This document shows, piece by piece, positions 1 to 13,102 of a stretch of DNA of 64,000 nucleotides. A program made the position numbers and the translations under genes. The first letter of the stretch is position 1. Each line of letters begins with the position of its first letter. Source of the DNA: Tethya wilhelma (Eukaryota; Porifera; Demospongiae; Tethyida; Tethyidae); the NCBI GenBank assembly GCA_964030475.1, contig CAXIPT010000007.1, forward strand, positions 3,771,383-3,835,382, given 5' to 3'. The notes under the pieces were generated by a model, which saw nothing but the letters and a program-made list of their open reading frames with translations, did not search any database and was not told the origin of the DNA.

Positions 1-1964
1 TGGTCAGACATGTGTTAGTGCTTGGTTTTACTTGTGGTTTTTCTTTAGTTCTTATTTCCTGTATTGGTTGATTCTCTTTGATGTTTTGTATAGGGATTAG
101 GCTATATATATAGGCTAGGATTATATAATCTAGGAGCATTTTTGTTGTATTTGTCCTCCGTTTTTGAATCAAACATCTTAAACAGTCATCGGCGCTCAAC
201 TCCACGCTCGGCTCTTTAAATTCATGCAGCCATGCAACTAGCTATTATATTCACAGTGCTAAAGAATATACTCTCAGTAACTATGCAGTCACTACCATGC
301 ATGCATGTGATGCATTCAATTTCATATATCGTACCGGATAAATATTAAATTTCATCAAGATTTGGAGTTAAAGTTATTTTTTTGTTATATTATTATAAAG
401 TCAGTTACTGTACATGTATATGGATGTTCCAATAATCACATGACAACTTTCAATGCTGTGCAGATATGCATGGGGGCAAAGCGGGTTAGTATGATCTGTG
501 ATTAGAGTAGGCAATGCAGCCAAAGGAGGCTACAATTAAGTACAAAGCAACTAATAGATCTAGGTCTAGCTATATAGTGCCTGAGCGCCAAGAATCACTA
601 ACAGTCTTATACCTACTCATTCTAATGATGTATATTCGCTTCTCCATCCAAATCATGCAACTTGCCAAGGGGCAACTTACTAATTTCCTGTGTACATTAG
701 TCACCCGGGTTCCCAAATGAACAGTAAAATGGGCATCCGCGTGACTGGAATTTAAAATTTTACTGTGTGATTATTCACCCCGAGTGACTAAAATGGGGGG
801 CGACCGATTTCACCGGCATGACACAGCGGGGCCACTGATTCATATATGCCATTCCTATGTACCCAGTACTATACTGTACTGGAAATAAATTAATTGTAAT
901 GACCATGACCATGCATGTAAAGAAGGCACAGGCCCATATATAGCCAAATAAGAGTGGAATGGGGGACTTTATTATAGGGATTCTTGGCATGCCTGGCATG
1001 CATCAGTAAAGTCATATATCTTGTTTGCTTTCTGAATCATCTTAGTGTGATTTGGCTATTTTCCAGTGTGACTGTAAGTGTTGTAGAATCATTTACAAGA
1101 CCCTGCACACTATATTGGTTACTAGCTAGCCGGGAAGCATGTAATAGGCCTGGTTTACCGTACCAAGGCTACCATTACAGATCTATAGTAAATTGTTCTT
1201 CACCTGCTATGAATAACAAAACAGTACTGTTACCGTATTTTACATGCACTTATACAGGTATACACTATTATACTGTCTAGCTCACTTGTTTGATCTCTCC
1301 ACAAACGATAATCATGTAACAGAGACTGGTAAATTCGCCCACTTTTCAGTCTACACTAAGATCTACGGAAGTGCGTACTTAATTTTATTGAACATTTAGA
1401 ATTTATATGCATGGGGCTTATGCAAGTCATGGGAGTTAATGATATTCATACTGCACGTGGCCACGGTTGTAAATCAGCAGGGATCGAGGGATCAACTGAC
1501 AAGAATAAAAATGAAGTAGTCATGTGCCGAAATTGAGACATGCCTTGTTCCCGGATACTTTTTTACCGCACTGAAATTTTTACTACTTGTGGTATATAAA
1601 ATGCACCTGGAGCTGGAACCCATGCAATGATATCATGTCAATCAGAATGCAAGAGCTTGAATGAATTGTCATGTCTTTTTTTCTATAATCCACATCGCTA
1701 GTTTTGCAGACCATGCACGGACAAGTATTATAACTATCACTGCATTGATAACTATCTTCAAATTCCTCCTGGCTACATAGCTATATATCAGTGAGACTGG
1801 TAAAGAATGCTGAGATGTAGTCAATCTGTCCTTGATAACTAACATGCTTCTTGCCTGGCACTACAAAGCATAATGGTTTACATGCTGTTCAGATAAACCT
1901 TTGCCTCATGATGATAGAAAAAGTGACAGATCATAGTATACATGCTGGCCCTTAATTCATTTCC
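1..1964. other. intergenic, no gene recognised
   Basis: AT-rich sequence without a convincing exon. Short open frames here have no domain-like pattern and no paired splice signals. The only structure I see is a small foldback at 697-791, listed separately. Confidence 0.5.
697..791. repeat. small foldback, possible MITE
   Basis: The left arm begins TTAGTCACCCGGG and ends ACAGTAAAAT. The right arm is its imperfect inverse, ending CCCGAGTGACTAA. The outer ~15 and inner ~10 bases match well and the middle is diverged. No clear target-site duplication is visible, so transposon origin is only inferred. Confidence 0.4.
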
Positions 1965-4165
1965 TCATTTCCCATTTCCAGTTCCACAATCATTAATTTT
2001 CCCATTCTTCCTTTCAGTAGACCAACCTGATAATAGCTTAGGGAGACAAACTATCTCACGCTCATTGACCAATTCAATGCCCATTTCCCTAGTCATTGCT
2101 TGAGAAGTTTTGTCTAATTGAAGGGGAAAGGGCACACCAGGTTCGGAAAACATGTTGAATGTGAAGTTCAAAAGTTTCTTTTCCTTCAAATTTGGCTTCT
2201 TTCTTTCCCAAACTTTGTACAGAGATTTGACAAAATCTCCAACATCTGAAATCTGATAATCCAGTTCGATGCTAACTTTAAACAAATCTGAGTGAGATAA
2301 GGCAAGGAGAATGCTGTCTCACCAAAATGCTCTGCTTCAGCCTCACTTGATACCTTGACACTACCAAATGACAAAGAAACAGCCGGACCCTCAACTGTGA
2401 ATTTCTTCAAAGAATTCTGTTCATTTATCTTCACTAATCTGGCAGTGATGTCATGGAGACTCACAGAAAATTTTCCCATCAGGATGATTGTGAGTTCCTT
2501 CATGGAATTGTTTTGTACAAGTGCCAGGAAATCTTCAGTTGAGAATTCGATTACTTCCAGTCTGAGACCGATCACATGTAGGCTAGTGTGGTGTGAAGCA
2601 AGAGCTAGAGATGAGCGGCTTAGGTTAGTGACAACTTAAACTCTTCGGTTCAAGAGATCGCAAAGAAAAAATCCATTGGTTGACTTCTTCTGGTGTCAAG
2701 CTATAAACTTTTAAGAACTTGTGTTCTCGCGATGATTGAGGGATATCAATTTTTGTAATGAGCTCCCTTCGTGGCTGCTCAGATATCTGGTTAAACAACA
2801 AGTCAAAGCATTGGTTCTCAGAGCAAGGAGTCGTGAGAAATGCAGCAATCAATCTTTGTACTGTTCCATTTGTAAACGATGGACCTTTCAAACAAACATT
2901 CCTGAAACCAGGTCGCTGAAGAAGTGTAAGCACACTAGTAGTAAATCGTGAGATATTGGCTGAATTCCCACGCCACTCTGCTTCAAGTGAGATTAGGTTT
3001 GACTGCGATGAGACAATATCTCCAAGTGCATTGGCACTATCGAATTCTTCAGCCCCAATGCTCTTAAAGTAAAGATCTATGATTCTATTCGGTGTATTCG
3101 GATCGGTGAGTAGTGGAGCTAGAGCATTAACATGATCACTACGTGCATTAAGTAAAGAGAGACTAAATTGAGATTGGCTTGATGAGGAGAAAATGGCTGC
3201 CATGATATTAGATAGTGCACTAGTTGTCTTGGTATTAGCAGAACGAGAGTAACAGCACAGCTCTAATTTGGTGACCATGCTGAAGAAATTACCAATGAGA
3301 GATTTAGTCATTTCATCTTTCCAATTGCATTGAATTGCTCCACACCTGAGAACATTGATGTACAGTTCTCTAGCATAGTAGTTGCACTTTTCCATGAGAA
3401 GCATAAGAGCATTCTCTTCTGAGAGTCGATAGTGACTCTCTTCGTTGAGAAACGAGGAATAACGAGGAGGAATTTCCTGATAGAGCTTACAAATATTCTT
3501 GTAAGTAGTATGATCTAGGATACCGGCAAAGACCTCATATTGATCAAGGTCGTACTCCGCGACTGCAGCACCAATGGTATTGTCATCACTGGTATCAAAA
3601 TCATAATTGCTGATATCAGAATCTTGGATTACATATTAGAGGGATTTATTTTCACAGCAGCTACAAGATAGTTCACAATGTCCACAGGGTGATCAAGTAG
3701 GTCATTCTCCACTAGATCAATGTTTCCTAGAGTAGCTGCCTGGTTAGAATAGCGGCCAAATTCATAGTAGCCAGTGGGACGAGCACACTCAAAGATAGAG
3801 TAGACAATGGCAGCAAAATACTTCTTCCTCATGGTTTTGTACCCGTATAGAAAATACTCAGGGTACCGCACAATGCAGTGCTGCAGCAGGTCACTAAAAT
3901 TAACAATATTTGCATCAGCTATTAAAGAAACATAATATTTCTCTGTTTGCTCTTCCTATCGTTCCTTCCAAATCATTTCAGCATCTACTCCATCAAACAC
4001 ACAGGTGTTCTCCAACTGGCAGAGGTCTACTATTGGCATGTGGACTAGTAGTGGACGACGTAGTGTTGGTGGTAGACAGGCTAGGAGCTCAGGTGGATAG
4101 TATTCAAGGCTCATAATGATCTGTCTGAGACAGAGATCCTGAAGGGATGCTGTGGAGTACTTCAT
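1965..4165 (-). pseudogene. VLR-like family pseudogene (copy 1)
   Basis: This is a decayed full-length copy of the ~700-residue leucine-rich family whose intact members lie at 18787-20889 and 21155-23290. It starts with the family N-terminus MKYSTASLQDLC at 4165. A nonsense TAG replaces the tyrosine codon of the WKERY motif near 3956, a second in-frame stop lies at 3629, and the frame shifts near 2620 and again near 2280. The remaining segments line up in order with the intact paralog, including YINVLRCGAIQ, LLQRPGF and SLHDIT. It belongs to the same subtype as the copy at 18787. It could still be transcribed, but it cannot encode the full protein. Confidence 0.85.
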
Positions 4166-4555
4166 GACTTATTTACATTTGTAGGTGACAGTTAGCTTCT
4201 TTTTTCCGTACACTTGGTTCTACTGATGATTATTCTCATTGACTTAAATTCCACTGATACAACCTATATCTAGAAAAGAATTTCCCTCAATAATAATAAA
4301 TTATCTACATGTATATAGGTATATGTATAGTCAACATGCATATCAGCACAAAGGCATGGACGACTATACAGGTGATTTGGAAGCCTCATGAGATATGTTA
4401 CCATGAAGCCATACAGTCTCTACCCTACTTCAATGGGTAGGTTGTCACTCCTATGCATACACTCTGTTCATTATCTGCATGCTGGTGACCCCGGTCACAT
4501 ACCATGGTAATAAGTAGTCTCGTGGCGACAAAAATCTGTCATGACCAATCAGATT

Positions 4556-4972
4556 GCAGAATTATTCATTAGTTAACCGCTGTTTCCGGATCTGGGAACA
4601 AGTCGTGTGATGCCTAAAGTTTTGAGTTGCATAGATATCTATTTGCCATCACTTGCAGCTAGGACCGCTGCTTCACTAAGCTAGGAGTCTCTCAAAGGTT
4701 AGCTATAGTTTTCTTCTCTTTAATCGTTGGAAAACGCTGGATTTTGTCTTACTTCTTTATCTTTTTGCAGAATTATTCATTAGTTAACCGCTGTTTCTGG
4801 ATCTGGGAACAAGTCGTGTGATGCCTAAAGTTTCAAGTTGCGTAGATATCTATTTGCCATCACTTGCAGCTAGGACCGCTGCTTCACTAAGCTAGGAGTC
4901 TCTCAAAGGTTAGCTATAGTTTTCTTCTCTTTAATCGTTGGAAAATGCTGGATTTTGTCTTACTTCTTTATA
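4556..4972. repeat. tandem duplication, 2 x ~211 bp
   Basis: The block beginning GCAGAATTATTCATTAG at 4556 recurs at 4767, an offset of 211 bp. The second copy ends near 4972. The two copies differ at only a handful of positions, so the duplication looks recent. No coding content is seen. Confidence 0.85.
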
Positions 4973-6091
4973 ACCACATACTACATGACGAATCATTTTG
5001 CTGACATGGCACATAAATTGGCATTCCGCCGTTACAAGATTAGGTATAGGCATGCAACCAGACCCTCTCCCTGCGGAGCGTATGGGCGGAGCAATTGTGA
5101 GGGTCTGGCTTTGGGGGGACTAAGCAATATCTAGGTGTATACTCGGACTAATATGCATGGCACCAATTTTGAGATTCATCATGGACTAACAGTCTCAATC
5201 CGAGAAAATTTTGGATACTCTGAGATGAAAGGAGGATTTATGTGAACCCCCCCCCCCAAACCCTCCTTGCTACAGGCCTGCAAAAATTACATTATCGTTT
5301 TTAGCTTCAGTCCATTGACTGGGTATATAGTATTTCTCAAATTTTTCAACCATGACAAACCGGCTAAATGAGGCTGAGTCCACACACAACTTGTTATTCA
5401 GTGATCCCACTGAGCTGCAGTAAATATAGCAGTGACCACTAACTTTGCTAAATAGCCCAAAAATATTTACAGTGGATATTGCATGTTTATATAGTTCACA
5501 TACTAAACTGATATATTGCAAGATATAGCTAGTCTGAGGACCCAAGGCCCGAACTAGACCCCGCGGGGCCTGGCAGGAAACAATAACCAGCTAGACTGTG
5601 GCACACTGAACACACTTTGAAGTTAGCTTTACATTATTCACGCTGCTTTTACTTACTTCTTTGCTTTCTTTTTCAGCTTGGGTCCAGCTAGCTGAGTCAG
5701 ACGGAGCCTGACGTTCCTGAGTCCTTATATAACAGGGCAATTTCCCCCAGGAAATTCGGGACCTTTCGAATCCCTCAAAGATATTTTTTTTGAAAACTAC
5801 ACTAAGAAGCCTGCATGGATCTAAGATTCAAAAACTGTTTGAATTCAGAATCTGGAAAAAAAATTCCGCATCTTATAAAATTTATGCAACTGAGTCAGTT
5901 AGTAATTATAGTTACATCAAAATTGTCAACCATGAATCATGCAGTGAGTCAAGAACATAAACAGTCAACAGTTAACAGTCACATAAATGCAATACTTGAA
6001 CATAGCTGCATGGATCACGTAAACAGGTGATCTCAGTGCTGCAAAGTTGCATTGAACATTCCCATTTTAATGCCCCGTGACCTACTCAAGA

Positions 6092-6322
6092 GTCTGGCAA
6101 AGTTCACATGCGCTACTCGTTCTAACTGGTCCAGGAATTTCGTGGACCGATAATTTATTCATAGCCTGCTCTTAATAGGTAATGTGGCCCCTTTACATGG
6201 CTGTTACTGTTTGTATCCCTCAGGGTATACGTTTTTCGCAGTTAGCAGGCTATGAATAAATTATCAGTCCACAAAATTCCTGGACGAGTTAAATCGAGTA
6301 GCGTATGCGAACTTTGCCAGAC
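6092..6322. mobile_element. foldback MITE with ~78-bp arms
   Basis: The left arm begins GTCTGGCAAAGTTC and runs to about 6170. The right arm, from about 6245 to 6322, is its inverse at roughly 90 percent identity. A spacer of about 75 bp separates them. There is no coding capacity and no clear target-site duplication, so the superfamily is unassigned. Confidence 0.65.
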
Positions 6323-6382
6323 CCTTTTTTACCCTGCCCAACGTAAAAGAGAAAAAAGGGGCTGGGCACGAGACTACAGATA

Positions 6383-7018
6383 GACTATATAAGTTTGGAA
6401 AGCATGTTGAACGAGAACTTCAAGAGTTTATATTCCACCAATTTTGCCGGGCTTTATATTCTCTCACAAACGAAATTAATCTCCGGCAACATCTGAAATC
6501 TGATAATTAGTCAATCTGAGTGCGTCATTCTCCATATAGAGTAGCTGCATGATTTGCAAAGCCACTGCCAAATTCATAGTATAGTCAGTGGGACGAGCAC
6601 GTTCAAAAATTGAGTAGAAAATAATAGCAAAATCATGACTTTTCTTTCATTATTTCATATACTCGGGGTCCCCCACAATGCAATGCTCAAGCTAGAATCA
6701 GAGATCTGTGCGTTTATACGATTGGGTATATATGAGACATATTGTATAGTCTATTTCAACGTTTGTTCTTCATATCATTTCAGCATGGCATCGACTCTGG
6801 ATCCATCAAACACACAGGTGTTCTCCAACTGGCAGAGATCTACTATTGGCATGTGGACCAGCAGTGGATGACGTAGTGTTGGTGGTAGACAGGCTAGGAG
6901 CTCGGGTGGATAGTATTTCAGACTCATAATAATCTTTCTGAGACAGAGATGGTATTCCAGGCTCATAATGATCTTTCTGAGACAGAGATCCTGAAGGATG
7001 CTGTGGAGTATACTTCAT
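6383..7018 (-). pseudogene. VLR-like family relic (copy 2), internally deleted
   Basis: The N-terminal coding part of the family, up to FDG, is recognisable at about 6790-7018. A piece around the CARPTGYY region lies near 6540-6620, and a C-terminal piece (TSDVG-like) near 6383-6510. Most of the middle of the gene is missing and several frames are used. Within the N-terminus a segment of about 45 bp is duplicated in tandem (two copies of CTCATAATRATCTTTCTGAG at 6920-6985). This is a dead copy. Confidence 0.75.
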
Positions 7019-7629
7019 AATATGTCAAATTTGTAGCCAACAATTACAGTTTCTCCATAATAGTATTATGTCCTATCGATGACTATTCTCACGTGCATTT
7101 CCACTGAAATAAACCTGTACGTATAGGAAAAAAAATTCTCTCATTAATATTATTATTGAACTGTAAACTGGTAGTCAGCATGCATGGCAAAAATGACTGT
7201 ACACAATAAGTCTATAATAGAGATAATTTGGAAGCCTTGCATGATGTCATTGAGCCATATATACAGTCTATACCCTACTTCAATGCATATGGGTGGTCAC
7301 TAGCTCCCATACTGTTTTTTGTCTGTAACTCACGTCACACCACAAATCATTGAACTGTGGTGACAACCAGTCCATCATGGCAACACAAGTGCTATTAGAC
7401 TATACACACACCAATTTTGAGATCCTTACTCATGTTTTAAACTGGCAGTACTTGCACACTAGTGTACCACTTAAATATGTTTACCTTCCACCAAGGCACT
7501 CCATGGCATTGATTGCTCACTCAAATATTGCAAGCAACAAGAGAAATTAGGCCAGCCGGATACACTGACTGTGTAAAGATTAAACATGATCGTTTCACCT
7601 ATATGCACTTCAAAATTGGCTGTGCATGA
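7019..7629. other. intergenic, no gene recognised
   Basis: Separates the copy-2 relic from the beta-helix gene. Part of it (about 7020-7320) resembles the flank upstream of copy 1 (about 4170-4500), including CCCTACTTCAATG. Copies 1 and 2 were therefore duplicated together with their upstream DNA. No open frame of note is present. Confidence 0.45.
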
Positions 7630-8724
7630 CTACTGCAATGATTCAGACATTATGCCACATGTAGTNTACACATTAATGCTGCCACTGATGGTCCATATTG
7701 CTCCTCCATATGTAGCGCTGTTGCTACTGAAACCACTATCATGTATGTTAATATTAGCACTGTCTGTCACTATTGCACCACCGTCAATACCTACTATGTT
7801 GTTATTGAATCTACTGCCATTTATCGTGATAGCTCCACTCACTGTCAGTATTGTCCCGCCATAGCCTGCTGTGTTGCTACTGAAATCACTATTTTGTATG
7901 CTAATATTAGCACTGTATGACCATATTGCACCACCCCACTTATTTGCTCTGTTGCTACTGAACTGACTACTGTGTACGCTAATACTACCACCATCTGTCC
8001 ATATTGCACCACCATCACCTAATTGATCGTAAGCAGCACTATTCCCCTCAAACAGACATTTGGTAACATTAATGTCACTACTAAAGGCAGTAATGGCCCC
8101 TCCTGAGAGTTCATATCGTCTATACCGTGTCTCCCAAATCTTTCTAAAAGCAGTGAGAGAGATGAAAGAACTCTTCTCAAAAGTTGCACTCCTGACATTT
8201 ATCAATTCCATTCCGTGTCTGTTTTTGAATCCACAGTCCTCCATCTTCAGTTTGTCTACCCATCTTACAGAGTTCTCTCGGCAGTCGCTGAACTCTAGAC
8301 CGCTAGCAATGACCTCAGATATGGCCTCAAAATTGATGCCTGAGGAATTTATACATGTAACCATGGCAACTGATATAGGGGAGGAGTTTGTAGGTGAAAC
8401 TCGTAAGACAAGCTTGTTGACATTTTGTATCTGCAGAGAAGAGCCAAGAGTATGATGACCAGGCTCAAAGATCAGGTTAATATTGGAGGCAATGGCAGTA
8501 GCTGGGAACAGTAGCTGGGCATATTGAGTAAGAGTCAAGCAATAAGTTGTATCCTCATTGTTGGGGGTGTGATCAGTGGGTGTGACAGGAAGTGATTTGC
8601 TACCTGTGGGTGTGGTCTCAGTGGGACAAGGGGTGTGGTCTGGTATGATATAGTATGTTCGTCCTGACACTAATGATGCCAGAAATCCCACAGTTGCTAG
8701 TAAGATAGTCAACTGGCCAGCCAT
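7630..8724 (-). CDS. secreted Pmp-like beta-helix protein (partial)
   Basis: A 364-codon open frame with ATG at 8724 in a good start context. Residues 1-21 form a typical signal peptide: a short hydrophobic run ending LVSG. From about residue 215 the protein has at least six tandem ~27-residue units, each with GGAI followed by an FxxN motif such as FSSN. This is the pattern of chlamydial polymorphic-membrane-protein repeats, which fold as a right-handed beta-helix. It is therefore probably secreted or cell-surface. The last unit runs into an N at 7666, and the reading frame stops soon after. The 3' end is thus an assembly break or an unspliced intron, and the true protein is probably longer. 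Its ligand or role is unknown. Confidence 0.7.
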   Translation of the reverse strand: MAGQLTILLATVGFLASLVSGRTYYIIPDHTPCPTETTPTGSKSLPVTPTDHTPNNEDTTYCLTLTQYAQLLFPATAIASNINLIFEPGHHTLGSSLQIQNVNKLVLRVSPTNSSPISVAMVTCINSSGINFEAISEVIASGLEFSDCRENSVRWVDKLKMEDCGFKNRHGMELINVRSATFEKSSFISLTAFRKIWETRYRRYELSGGAITAFSSDINVTKCLFEGNSAAYDQLGDGGAIWTDGGSISVHSSQFSSNRANKWGGAIWSYSANISIQNSDFSSNTAGYGGTILTVSGAITINGSRFNNNIVGIDGGAIVTDSANINIHDSGFSSNSATYGGAIWTISGSINVXTTCGIMSESLQ

Positions 8725-11276
8725 GGTTTTAGGCTACTTCAATGTCCTATTAATGTATCACTGTATTGCTAGAGGTATATGTTTGTGTGTGGGTTGGTGT
8801 ATGTAGTTAGTACAAGAAAGTATTCACTATTGCGTTCAGTGTGGTATGGTGCAGTTTTGTACTTCTATAGGTTAAAGGAACTGTATAATATATTGTATAA
8901 GCATGCAGTGTTTTGTTACTAAAAATGAATTTTTGAAGTCTTGTGATGTCTTGTGTTTCTTTCTGCCCCAGTGGGCACGTACCACATTTGGGATTGCTCA
9001 TTTTGCTGTTACTTGTGTCTACTTTTTTATCAAGCCAGCTCTAGCGTAATGTGACAAACGTGCAATACATATACGTACATAGAGCTAGTATCCGGATGTG
9101 GTACCCAGATTTTAGAACATCATAAAAGTCATGCATTTTATTTTAGTAACAAAACAACGCTTATAGTGACACAGTACCTTTAAGGGTGCTCTGTTAAAGA
9201 AGTGATTTTGTAATTTGATTTCTTGTCCTAAAAATTAATATTCAATGTCATCGGATGCCCATGATTCCAAATGTCATGGTTTATTGTTTATGTCGAAAAG
9301 CAAGCGTATTTGAGTTCCATAAGCCTTGTATAACAGATGGAACTAGAGCATGCTGGTGCTACCTTTGTGTTGTTCCCAGGCTCAAAACTAATCATGATGA
9401 CGCAAAATTCTGCTACTGACTGGCTTTGAGATGTAAATCGGAAGTGCTTATCATCATCTACTGCTGCTGTGAGGAGTCTAAGTTGTCAGCAGCCTGACAT
9501 TTTGGTCTAAAACTGCCATAGTCCATGCAAACTTGTACGCACAGTTAATTTTTGCGTCTACTTGTGATCTAATTAAATATCTGAAAAATTTTTTTACAAA
9601 ATATTTTGAACAAGAAAATTTCTCGATCTACGGTATACTCCTACTCTGTATTCTAATTTAATACCTTACACTTCTAAATCTTTATTCTGTATTCTGATGT
9701 GGCCCTGGCTGGTTGTAGGAGTCAGCTGACCAGCCTGTCAGAGTGTTGCACTAGTTGTGTCACTTACAGAGTATTGATTGACTCAGCCTCCAATGATTCT
9801 AACTGCATTAGGTGTACATCAATAATCTATCATCTGTCAATTATCTGTTAGCATTTAGTTACCTTCATTACCTTACCTTCTTTGGTTTCTATCCGTTTGA
9901 GATTCTCGTAGATGTTTTGAAATCCTGTATATCTCAAAGTGTCGGGTTCTGAATCTTGTGAAAATCCAATCATTTATGTAGCCCCCTGTGTGATTACAAT
10001 GATGACAATATTTCCATACATGATCAACTTTGAGTGAAGCTTGTTATTGTGGTAACTCAACTACGTAAGCTGCTTACTCAAAGCTGTATTCAGCTGAAAC
10101 TATGTAAGCTATTCAAATGCTGTTAAACTAAAAGATGTAAAAGTGTAGGGGGCTATCGTGAGCAAGCCCTACAGTGGTGATGTCACCATCTGGACTGTCC
10201 ATATAATGTATGATGTAACTGTATACATACATACGTACATATATAATTCTGTGCATTTTGTTTTGTATCGTGTACATCCAAATTAACCATATTGTGGCCT
10301 ATGACCATGTTCTAGTATGCCATTAGTAAGCATTACTAAACCACAACATCCTGTTATTGGAAAGTACAGGCTAGGGAAAGCCCTCAATTTTATCCCACAA
10401 GCAGAAAGTGGGAATTATTATTCACTTCAGTCATCCAGTGTATATAGCAGTGCCAGGATTTGTGGTTAGTGGATATCGTTATACTCATGAGGCTCTGAGC
10501 ACAAAATATTCATGAGCGCATGGCTCTACCTACTAATATGGTTACATATTCTACGTTCTGTGCGCTATTGTGCACTACAGCGCACACCCTACAAGTGGGT
10601 GTGTATCTCAGCAATCATTGTCACAGTTAAAGTGTACATTTTAGTATTTCCATTTCGCATATCTTTGCCGTATGAGTCTCAATTCAATTAATATGAAGAG
10701 GCTATGTAGAAGGCAATATATAGGAATGAAATACTGTGGTCTGCAGTCTCAGTATCTACCAGTACTAATTTGCCCAAAATTCCAAGTCGTGTGAAAATAT
10801 GAATGTATTGTGGGGGTTCTGTTCAAAAAAAGTTTGCAAGTCAAGAAGTACTTGGACAAGCTACATGTAGACTGTATACATGCAGCTATAGTAGGAGGGC
10901 CAAACTACATTTTTATGGTCCCTAGAACGCATCAAAATGTTATGCATACTGCCAAGTTAGTGGTGATATCAATCACCCACTTTTTTGTGAAATAGAAACT
11001 TATGTATGTATCTTATAGCATACCATTTATGACTTGTGCATTGTAAGTACAAGTTTCAAAGTCTATTATAACCAAGTAATAGACCCACAGCATGCTCAGT
11101 ACTGATTTAGCTTATTAGTAATGCTCATAAGCTCCTGATATGTGTTAGCTCACAAATTACACTACTATAGAAAGCACACCCACACTGAGGGATATTGTAC
11201 CATTGCATTGTGCTTTTATTTTTTCTCTTGAATAAAAGTAATCTATATTGATTCAGTGTTTTTTCTCTAATTTTAG
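8725..11276. other. gene-poor stretch upstream of SPT6 exons
   Basis: I looked here for the missing N-terminal exons of SPT6 and found none. No frame shows the acidic N-terminus or helix-turn-helix region expected of that protein. The stretch ends in a clear polypyrimidine tract and AG at 11263-11276, so at least its right end is intron. A TGTTCCCAGGCTC motif near 9371 resembles the termini of the element at 14561-15201. Confidence 0.45.
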
Positions 11277-13040
11277 AGTTGTGTCCACAAGTTTCGCAAG
11301 TGGTTGGACCCCGCCCCTATTCCCATGAGCCACGACAATGACAGTCTCAACAGCTCTCAAGGTCCCTACTCTAAAGTCTTCTCCTGTGCTTTCACTTCTG
11401 ACAAGACACTCCCGGCCTTTTGTTGCTTCATGGATGGCAATGGAGAGGTGGTGGACTTCCTTCGTCTCAACAACCTCCTCAAGAGGAAGTTCAGTCCCTT
11501 TGAAAAGGAGAGGAAAGACAAGGAAACCGATTTGGAGACCTTCAAGACCTTTGTTGGACAGAAGCATCCCGATTTGATCGTAGTGACGGCAGAGTCCAGG
11601 GAGGCCATGAGCGTTGTGGACGAGTTTCGTGATTGTTTGACAGAGTTGGAGCAAGAGGAGGACCTGCCGGTGGTCCCTGTGGAGATGATTGACCCCAGCA
11701 TTGCACGCATCTACTCCAAGTCTCGACGGGCAAAGGTTTGTTTGAAAAGGGGGAGATCTTTTGTGAGTACTTGTGTATGGCAATCAAGATGTGTTAGTAT
11801 ATATATATATATACACGTAGCTAGGTTTTATTTGAGTTTACTTGGTTACACGTACATGAGTCAGGTTGGATTTAGGTATGGCATGTTTATCATGTCGGGA
11901 AGGACATGCTGGTCATGTATTTGCATCATGCAAGTCCTGCCATTACATGACATTGTACATGTACAGTAGGCCTTGAGATCTAGTTCAGAAGTCGATTGGT
12001 GTCTATGAATAGTAATATATATATTATTCTCTAGCTCGGTGGTAAGAGCATTCAACTAGAATTCGAAAAACCTGGATTTGAATCCCAGTTAGATCTCAAA
12101 ATTTTTCCAGTAAACTTTAATGTACTTTTTCTTGCATGTTACAGTGCATTGTTATCAAAGATACATTTTGTAATGTATGGTTCATAGGTACATGTGTGAG
12201 AGAGATGTTTGTTTCTCTCCTACAGGAAGCCTTTCCAGAGTATCCTGAGCTCCTCAAAATGGCCGTCTCTCTAGCTCGTCAGATGCAAGAGCCTCTCCAT
12301 GAGTATGCGGCCCTTCTCAACTCTGACGACGATGAAATCTTTGCCCTGAGGATGCACCCTCTTCAAGACACCCTCTCTAAGGACAAGTTGAAGTCTCTCC
12401 TGGAGATAGAGTTGGTCTCCAGGGTGAACGATGTCGGAGTGGACGTCCACTTTCTCATGGAGCACCCTCACGCTTCAGACACTCTCACCTATGTGTGTGG
12501 TCTGGGACCAAGGAAGGCCGCTGCTCTCTTGAAGGTGAGCATGTGAGAGAAAGGGAGAAAGGGCAATAGTTGTTGGCCTTGTTCAGTGTTTATTATCAGT
12601 GGGCTTTACTTGGGAAGCAAATACTGGAGATAGTGAATTGTGTTACAAGTCAGGAGAGGGTTTAACGTAGCTTTGAACTTGGCAATATACATGTACAACT
12701 GTAATCTGATATTCTTTCTTGAGGTTATCCTTTTTTTTTTTTACATTTTCAACTTTCTTTTCCCTGTTCAATCTCTTCATCTTTCATATCATATAGGACT
12801 TGACAGCGTTCGCTCTAGCAGTTGTTTTCATGTGTGTGTGTTTTTGTATATGTTTGCAGATTTTGAAGCAGGAGAATGCTCAGCTCCAGAACAGGTCTCA
12901 GTTGGTGACCCAGTGCTCCATTGGCCCTCAAGTGTTTATCAACTGTGCAGGCTTCATAAAGATCGATACTTCTGCCTTTGAACTTGTTGAGTAAGTGTGC
13001 TTCAGTGGGTGATTTTGTTCAAACCTGGAGTGACCGTTCT

Positions 13041-13102
<62 letters not shown>

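Larger units (their letters stand above)
4166..6382. other. intergenic with repeats, no gene recognised
   Basis: Holds a tandem duplication (4556-4972), a short inverted pair around 5053-5100 (CCAGACCCTC and GAGGGTCTGG), a run of C at 5246-5258 and a foldback element at 6092-6322. A 91-codon open frame on the minus strand at 5270-5545 has no recognisable domain and I do not call it a gene. Confidence 0.5.

Noticed and set aside
5270..5545. 91-codon open frame on the minus strand
   Set aside because: No domain-like pattern, no splice partners and no similarity to neighbours; AT-rich DNA of this length can stay open by chance.
11304..11306. SPT6 start at this position
   Set aside because: The codon is TTG within KWLDP, mid-exon, and the frame is open upstream to a splice acceptor at 11276.
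12031..12096. Functional tRNA gene
   Set aside because: A and B boxes are present but the anticodon and acceptor stems do not pair.
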